Shown here: one piece after another, positions 6,782-10,244 of the stretch
Position numbering within the stretch: the stretch's first letter is position 1
Layout of the letters: every line of letters starts with the position of its first letter
Assembly (NCBI GenBank): GCA_023389425.1
Contig: JAEWEK010000302.1
Span: 1-10,244 of the forward strand
DNA: 10,244 nucleotides
Source: Pseudomonadota bacterium
Lineage (GTDB): Bacteria; Pseudomonadota; Gammaproteobacteria; Burkholderiales; Burkholderiaceae_D
Direction of reading: 5' to 3'
Position numbers and translations under genes: made by a program
Notes under the pieces: generated by a model
Told to the model about the DNA's origin: nothing
Seen by the model: only the letters and a program-made list of their open reading frames with translations
Databases searched by the model: none

Positions 6782-7228
6782 CTAGCTGATCTGCAGTTTG
6801 CTGGCGCTGCCGCCGGCTTTCTTGGGCAGGCTCAGCTCGAGCACGCCGTCGACGTATTTGGCGCTGGCCTTCGATTCATCGATATCATGGTCGAGCGTGA
6901 AGCTGCGGTGCTGCTGGCCATAGAACAGTTCGCTGCGCACGATGCGCTCGCCCTCCTTTTGTTCCGATTCGCGGCGCGACTCGGCCGCGATGGTGACACG
7001 GTTGCCCTGCACCTCGACCTTGATATCGTCTTTCTTGACACCGGGGATTTCGGCGCGCACCGTATAAGCCTGTTCAGATTCGGCGATGTCCAGGCCGATG
7101 ATCGGCTCGGCTGCCAGGTCGCGCATTGCGTGTGGCGTCAGGTCGCGGAACCAGTCGTCCAGCGCGCGCAGCGGAGTCATGCGTGAGATTGTCCCGAATG
7201 GGTCGTAACGGGACACATTATTGGCCAT
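6782..7228 (-). CDS. Small heat-shock protein, Hsp20/alpha-crystallin family
   Basis: ATP-independent holdase chaperone, cytoplasmic, expected to form oligomers that bind unfolding proteins. 148 residues, usual for bacterial members. A short N-terminal arm (1-42, with DPFGTI and DDWFRD) precedes the alpha-crystallin domain (about 43-137), which has the EIPGVKKDDIKVEV strand pair and the diagnostic GVLELSLPK (128-136). The tail ends in KLQIS, a variant of the I-x-I anchor. AAGGAG ends 6 bases before the ATG on the minus strand, so the start is firm. It is transcribed divergently from uspA across a 158-base region holding an FNR-type box and converges on the small secreted protein. Pairing of hsp20 and usp genes is typical of stress or low-oxygen regulons; shared control here is inferred. 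Confidence 0.95.
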   Translation of the reverse strand: MANNVSRYDPFGTISRMTPLRALDDWFRDLTPHAMRDLAAEPIIGLDIAESEQAYTVRAEIPGVKKDDIKVEVQGNRVTIAAESRRESEQKEGERIVRSELFYGQQHRSFTLDHDIDESKASAKYVDGVLELSLPKKAGGSASKLQIS

Positions 7229-7284
7229 GTCAGTCTCCTTGTCGGTTCACGGACGCGCCCACCGGGACGCGCACCCGGTTTGGA

Positions 7285-7290
7285 TAGTAT
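7285..7290 (+). promoter_or_regulatory. Candidate -10 element in the hsp20/uspA divergent region
   Basis: TAGTAT preceded by TTTGGA. In plus orientation it would start a uspA transcript near 7297 with a 90-base leader. Read on the minus strand, the overlapping TACTAT (complement of 7284-7289, four of six matches) would give hsp20 a leader of about 50 bases. No good -35 hexamer on either strand, so the direction is undecided. Confidence 0.3.
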
Positions 7291-7317
7291 GCCACCAGTT
7301 CGGTGCCGCTTGGGACT

Positions 7318-7331
7318 TTGAGGTGCATCAA
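7318..7331. promoter_or_regulatory. FNR/Anr-type box 3 upstream of uspA
   Basis: TTGAGGTGCATCAA matches TTGAT-N4-ATCAA at nine of ten fixed positions and shares the half TGCATCAA with box 2. Its centre is 32 bases before the centre of CACACT (7354-7359, a weak -10 that keeps the two most conserved bases). This is again the class II activator spacing, and it puts a start near 7366, about 21 bases before the uspA ATG. Oxygen control of usp genes by FNR/Anr is known in other proteobacteria; here it is inferred. Confidence 0.6.
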
Positions 7332-7386
7332 GGATTTTCGGGATTCGCACTCGCACACTGGACACCCATTTACAAGGAGCACGCTC

Positions 7387-7860
7387 ATGTACAAGAAAAT
7401 TCTTGTCCCCACCGACGGTTCGGAGCTGTCGGAACAGGCGGCAAAGGCGGCGATCGACTTCGCCAAACTGTGCCACGCCGACATCGTGGCCTTGTCCGTG
7501 GCGGAGCCTTATCCGCTGATGCCGGCGGCCGAAGCCGCGATGGTGGTCGATACCGGCTTCGAGGCGGAAACCCTGCAAGCAATGGCACAGGAGAATGCCG
7601 ACAAGGTGGCCCAAGCCGCCAGCGCGGCCGGGCTGAACTGCAAGGCGCTGACCGTGTTCTCGGTGCTGCCACACGAGGAAATCATTCGCACGGCCGATGA
7701 ACAGGGATGCGACCTGATCTTCATGGCCTCGCATGGCCGGCGCGGCCTGTCCAAGCTGCTCGCCGGCAGCGTCACGCAGCATGTGCTGGCGTATTCGTCG
7801 ATTCCGGTCATGGTGCTGCGCCCGCGGCCGGAAAGTGGCAAGCTGAACGTACCGGAATAG
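7387..7860 (+). CDS. Universal stress protein, UspA family
   Basis: Single-domain cytoplasmic Usp protein, 157 residues. It begins with the family strand YKKILVPTDGSE (2-13). The C-terminal half holds the nucleotide-binding pattern as ASHG (114-117), nine residues, then GS (127-128); the first Gly of the usual G-x-x-G is Ala, a change I have often seen in betaproteobacterial members, so ATP binding remains plausible. The ATG at 7387 is preferred over the in-frame ATG at 7303 because AAGGAG (7374-7379) is 7 bases upstream and the fold starts here; the extra 28 residues look like untranslated leader. It is divergent from hsp20, lies behind an FNR-type box, and is followed 66 bases later by the hemerythrin-like gene on the same strand, so the two may share a transcript. 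Confidence 0.95.
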   Translation: MYKKILVPTDGSELSEQAAKAAIDFAKLCHADIVALSVAEPYPLMPAAEAAMVVDTGFEAETLQAMAQENADKVAQAASAAGLNCKALTVFSVLPHEEIIRTADEQGCDLIFMASHGRRGLSKLLAGSVTQHVLAYSSIPVMVLRPRPESGKLNVPE

Positions 7861-7913
7861 CTGGCAGCGCGCGGAACTCGCGCCGGCAGACGATGTCGTA
7901 AACATGCTGCCAG
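7861..7913 (+). repeat. Inverted repeat filling the uspA to hemerythrin-like gap
   Basis: CTGGCAGC directly after the uspA stop (7861-7868) is perfectly complementary to GCTGCCAG (7906-7913), which ends just before the ribosome site AGGAG (7916-7920). Inside, GCGCG (7869-7873) and CGCGC (7879-7883) can form a second short stem. A folded spacer RNA or an mRNA-processing or stability element is possible. No T-run, so not an intrinsic terminator. Confidence 0.4.
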
Positions 7914-7926
7914 TCAGGAGTTGGAC

Positions 7927-8316
7927 ATGGGAACGCACGACTCGTCACGTCAGCTGAGTGTCGCCATTGCCGCTGTTCATGCAACAAGGCGCGAGCTTGC
8001 GCGCACGATTTCGTCCCTGGCCAATGCCGACGACGACCGGGTTCCCGGCTGCTACGACCGCCTGGTCTCCGCCGTCGAACAAGTTTTCCGCGCGGAAGAA
8101 ACGGTGACCGAAAAGTTCGATCAACAGGATTTGCATGAGCAGCGCGAGCGGCACGCGCGGGCGCTGTCCGCATTGCACCAGGCCGCAACACGCATCGACG
8201 ACGGCGACGCCGCGCTCGCACGCGAGGCGCTGGGCCTGCTCGGGCGCTTCCTGCTGCAAACGCGGCATGTCCAGTGCGACAGAGCGCAAGGAAGAGAACG
8301 GCGTCCGCCAGCCTAG
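7927..8316 (+). CDS. Hemerythrin-like four-helix protein with incomplete iron ligands
   Basis: 129 residues, predicted all-helical and soluble. The layout follows bacteriohemerythrins: LSVAI (10-14), then helix A with His18, FRAEE (54-58), RERHARAL (73-80), a DDGD turn (91-94), LLGRFLLQTRH (104-114) and Asp118. Canonical members bind a di-iron site with five His, one Glu and one Asp. By eye only Glu58, His76 and His114 fall in the expected places. The His before the FxxEE motif is Val53, the first His of the H-x3-H pair is Gln72, and His18 and Asp118 are offset. Oxygen binding is therefore doubtful, and the protein may be a relic or a repurposed helical bundle. The ATG at 7927 is chosen over TTG 7921 because AGGAG ends 6 bases before it. 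It follows uspA and its stop overlaps the stop of the opposing DUF488 gene. Family assignment is moderate. Confidence 0.6.
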   Translation: MGTHDSSRQLSVAIAAVHATRRELARTISSLANADDDRVPGCYDRLVSAVEQVFRAEETVTEKFDQQDLHEQRERHARALSALHQAATRIDDGDAALAREALGLLGRFLLQTRHVQCDRAQGRERRPPA

Positions 8317-8873
8317 AACAGCGTGGCCTGTTCGCTACCGGCGGCTTCGTCCGGCGGCGGATAGCTGATATGCCGGCCCTCGACGTGGGCGAAGGAAGTC
8401 AGCGTGTGCGGCTTGAGCTTGCCCTGCGCCATGATGTGTTCGACGGGAATGCCGCGCACCACCAGCGCATCCGCAACCATCGAACGGTGGCAACGCCAGG
8501 GCACGGATTCGGCGCACATCATCACGCACCGCACCGTACCCGACAGGCGGGCGAGCTCGTCCACATTGGCCGCGAATTCCGGGGTTTGCATGTAATCCGC
8601 ATATCCACGGAAAGAAGTGTTGCGCCAGCCGGCATTGGCCGAGTCTTGCCTGGGGTGGCGCAGGCCGCCCAGCCCCGCCATGTGGCGGTAGTCGATGCCG
8701 TAGACGGCGAGTGACTCTGGCAAATTGTCCCGGTTAAATTGCGGGTTATGCCGCGACCGCGGCACGGTGCGTATGTCCAGCAGCAAGCCGACCTGGTTTT
8801 CCTTCAGCAAGCCGATGAATTCCTCGATCGGGCGATTCGAATGGCCGATTGTAAAGACGACGTGATCGTCCAC
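8313..8873 (-). CDS. DUF488 family protein
   Basis: Cytoplasmic protein of 186 residues from a widespread family of unknown function. Recognisable conserved parts: TIGHSNR (8-14), LLDIRTVPRSRHNPQFN (31-47), the IDYRHMAGLGGLR region (60-72), GYADYM (90-95), and the signature MMCAESVPWRCHRSMVADAL (119-138) with Cys120, Glu122, Cys128, His129 and Arg130. The two cysteines and His129 suggest a redox, metal or phosphate-type site, but no activity is established. The start is a GTG at 8871-8873, supported by AGAGG about 6 bases upstream on the minus strand. The gene converges on the hemerythrin-like gene and overlaps it by four bases. Its promoter region is shared with the divergent fusion-protein gene. 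A role in stress or nucleic-acid maintenance has been suggested for relatives; I cannot support it from sequence. Confidence 0.93.
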   Translation of the reverse strand: MDDHVVFTIGHSNRPIEEFIGLLKENQVGLLLDIRTVPRSRHNPQFNRDNLPESLAVYGIDYRHMAGLGGLRHPRQDSANAGWRNTSFRGYADYMQTPEFAANVDELARLSGTVRCVMMCAESVPWRCHRSMVADALVVRGIPVEHIMAQGKLKPHTLTSFAHVEGRHISYPPPDEAAGSEQATLF

Positions 8874-8963
8874 ACCTGACCTCTGCTGGAAAGAATCGTT
8901 GAAATCCCCATTGTCGCGCGGCCTGCCCCAAGGCGGCGCACGCTGCCCGGAAGAAGTTATCGA

Positions 8964-8992
8964 TTGACTAATCCGGCAATTGAGCCGACCAT
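8964..8992 (+). promoter_or_regulatory. Candidate sigma-70 promoter of the fusion-protein/ABC operon
   Basis: TTGACT (8964-8969, five of six matches to the -35 consensus) is followed after 17 bases by GACCAT (8987-8992, three of six matches including the conserved second A and last T). A transcript would start near 8999 with a leader of about 27 bases before the ATG at 9026. Confidence 0.4.
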
Positions 8993-9025
8993 TCTTCAGC
9001 AGACACTACGTGAAAGGGACGGCAG

Positions 9026-9976
9026 ATGCGGATGCGGACCGGAGTGGCCGGACTGGCAGTCCTGCTGGCGGCCGGATGCGCAAAGGAGCCGGCCAATACC
9101 TACCAGGGCTACGTCGAAGGCGAGTTCGTCTACATGGCCTCGTCGCAGCCGGGCCAGTTGGTGAAACTGGCGGTGGCGCGCGGACAGGCGGTGCAGGCGA
9201 ATGCGCTGCTGTTCGAACTCGAATCGGCCAACGAGACCGACGCCGTACACCAGGCGCAGCAGCAGCTGCAGGCGGCACAGGCCCAGCGGGCCGACCTGTC
9301 CACCGGGCGCCGTCCACAGGAAGTGAACGTGACCCAGGCCCAGCTCGCGCAGGCGCGCGCCGACGCCGAACGCCTGGAACTGCAGCGCCAGCGCGACGAG
9401 GCGCAGTACCGCGCCGGCGGCATCTCACGCGGGCAGCTCGACGATACGCGCGCCGCCGCCTCGGCCGCGCAAGGCAAGGTGCGCGAGCTGGAAGCGCAGC
9501 TGCAGGTGGCCCGCCTGCCCGCCCGCGAACAGCAGCTGCGCGCGCAGCAGGCCCAGGTCGACGCGGCGCGTGCGGCGCTGGGCCAGGCGCAGTGGAGGCT
9601 GGGCCAGAAGCAGGTGCATGCACTGGATGCGGGCCTGGTCTACGACACGCTGTACCGCCGCGGCGAATGGGTCCCGGCGGGCAGCCCGGTGGTGCGCATG
9701 CTCCCGCCGCAGAACCTGAAGGTACGCTTCTTCGTGCCCGAGACCGTGGTCGGCGCGCTGGCGCCCGGCCGCAAGCTGCAGCTGCGCTGCGACGGCTGCG
9801 CGGCCGCGGTGCCGGCCACGATCAGCTACGTATCGAACCAGTCCGAATACACGCCGCCCCTCATCTACAGCAATGCCACGCGCGCCAAGATGGTGTTCAT
9901 GGTGGAGGCACGGCCATCCGCCGGGGACGCGCCCAAGCTGCGCCCGGGCCAGCCGGTCGAGGTGGTGCTGCAATGA
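9026..9976 (+). CDS. HlyD/YbhG-like membrane fusion lipoprotein
   Basis: Periplasmic adaptor linking an inner-membrane ABC-2 exporter to the outside. 316 residues. The signal peptide ends in the lipobox LLAAGC, so Cys18 is the likely lipid-anchored N-terminus. Ala at +2 rather than Asp gives no inner-membrane retention signal, unlike YbhG, which I recall as anchored by a signal or TM segment. The lipoyl half-motif (about 28-68, YQGYVEGEF onward) is followed by a long Gln/Ala/Arg-rich coiled-coil hairpin (about 72-197), then the second lipoyl part LDAGLVYDTLYRRGEWVPAG (200-219) and a beta-barrel with NQSEYTPPLIYSNATRAK (271-288), a stretch typical of YbhG-like adaptors. AAAGGGA ends 6 bases before the ATG. 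Its stop overlaps the ATG of the ATPase (ATGA), so the two genes are one operon. The substrate is unknown; drug or envelope stress efflux is usual for such systems. Confidence 0.93.
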   Translation: MRMRTGVAGLAVLLAAGCAKEPANTYQGYVEGEFVYMASSQPGQLVKLAVARGQAVQANALLFELESANETDAVHQAQQQLQAAQAQRADLSTGRRPQEVNVTQAQLAQARADAERLELQRQRDEAQYRAGGISRGQLDDTRAAASAAQGKVRELEAQLQVARLPAREQQLRAQQAQVDAARAALGQAQWRLGQKQVHALDAGLVYDTLYRRGEWVPAGSPVVRMLPPQNLKVRFFVPETVVGALAPGRKLQLRCDGCAAAVPATISYVSNQSEYTPPLIYSNATRAKMVFMVEARPSAGDAPKLRPGQPVEVVLQ

Positions 9977-10244
9977 GCCAGCCGCAGGCGAACGCGCTGG
10001 CGATCGACGTGCGCGGGCTGAACAAGCATTTCGGCGACAAGCACGTGGTGCGCGACGTCGCGCTGCAAGTGAAACGCGGCGAGATCTTCGGCTTCCTCGG
10101 CCCCAATGGCAGCGGCAAGACCACCACCATCCGCATGCTGTGCGGCCTGCTCACGCCCGATTCCGGCAGCGGCACCTGCCTCGGCTTCGACATCCTGCGC
10201 GACAGCGCGCAGATCAAGCGCCAGGTCGGCTACATGACGCAGCG
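9973..10244 (+). CDS. ABC transporter ATP-binding protein, N-terminal part (runs off the window)
   Basis: ATPase of an ABC-2 type exporter (YbhF/DrrA/CcmA-like), the energy source for the adaptor encoded just upstream. Ninety complete codons are present. Visible features: IDVRGLNKHFGDKHVVRDV (11-29), the Walker A motif GPNGSGKT (43-50) and the Q-loop Gln90 in GYMTQ. The ABC signature, Walker B and H-loop lie beyond the window. YbhF-type proteins carry two ATPase domains in one chain, and whether this one does cannot be seen. The ATG overlaps the adaptor's TGA by four bases, indicating coupled translation. A permease gene or genes are expected to follow downstream. Confidence 0.95.
   Translation, partial: MSQPQANALAIDVRGLNKHFGDKHVVRDVALQVKRGEIFGFLGPNGSGKTTTIRMLCGLLTPDSGSGTCLGFDILRDSAQIKRQVGYMTQ

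Noticed and set aside
7303..7386. Longer uspA start
   Set aside because: The added residues have no similarity to the Usp fold, and the strong AAGGAG site points to the ATG at 7387.
8962..8973. Operator-like repeat GATTGACTAATC before the fusion-protein gene
   Set aside because: Arms of only four bases and overlap with the -35 hexamer; too short to separate from chance.
9238..9600. Repetitive CAG/GCGCAG-rich stretch
   Set aside because: Explained by the Gln/Ala-rich coiled coil of the membrane fusion protein, not a DNA repeat element.

Overview
The window is GC-rich DNA with dense coding, short gaps, overlapping start and stop codons, and Shine-Dalgarno sites of the AGGAG/GGAG type. The gene families (hemN with paired FNR/Anr-type boxes, a YdjM-like membrane protein, an Hsp20/UspA/hemerythrin-like stress cluster, a YbhG-like membrane fusion lipoprotein with its ABC ATPase) fit a betaproteobacterium. 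Oxalobacteraceae (Massilia-like) is my best guess, but it is an inference from gene content and composition, not from a marker gene.

Layout. (1) 1-140, minus strand: the first 46 codons of hemN, oxygen-independent coproporphyrinogen III oxidase. (2) 141-305: a divergent control region with two FNR/Anr-type boxes. (3) 306-4996, plus strand: a 1364-codon single-module nonribosomal peptide synthetase, followed with a 1-base overlap by a 198-residue Sfp-type phosphopantetheinyl transferase. The synthetase is adenylation - carrier - six membrane segments interleaved with three related beta-helix-like domains, which is the architecture of epsilon-poly-L-lysine synthetase (Pls). (4) 5034-6251: a YdjM/COG1988-type membrane 'metal-dependent hydrolase', 37 bases behind the transferase and preceded by a stem-loop. 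(5) 6332-6673: a small secreted protein of unknown function. (6) 6782-8873: a stress cluster with hsp20 (minus), uspA (plus, behind a third FNR-type box), a hemerythrin-like protein with eroded iron ligands (plus), and a DUF488 protein (minus) whose stop codon shares a CTAG with the hemerythrin-like gene. (7) 9026 to the end: a lipoprotein membrane fusion protein and the start of its ABC-transporter ATPase.

How the genes work together. The synthetase/transferase pair is the most interesting part. The transferase would load the carrier serine of the synthetase, and the synthetase would activate one amino acid and polymerise or transfer it at the inner membrane. The window has no second NRPS module, condensation domain or thioesterase, so the product should be a homopolymer or a single-residue conjugate. 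The residues lining the substrate pocket include an acidic one, compatible with a basic amino acid, but the substrate is not determined here. The hemN and hsp20/uspA regions look like parts of an oxygen-limitation response, judged by the three FNR-like boxes.

No tRNA, rRNA, insertion sequence, CRISPR array or attachment site was recognised. No intergenic stretch exceeds about 170 bases.
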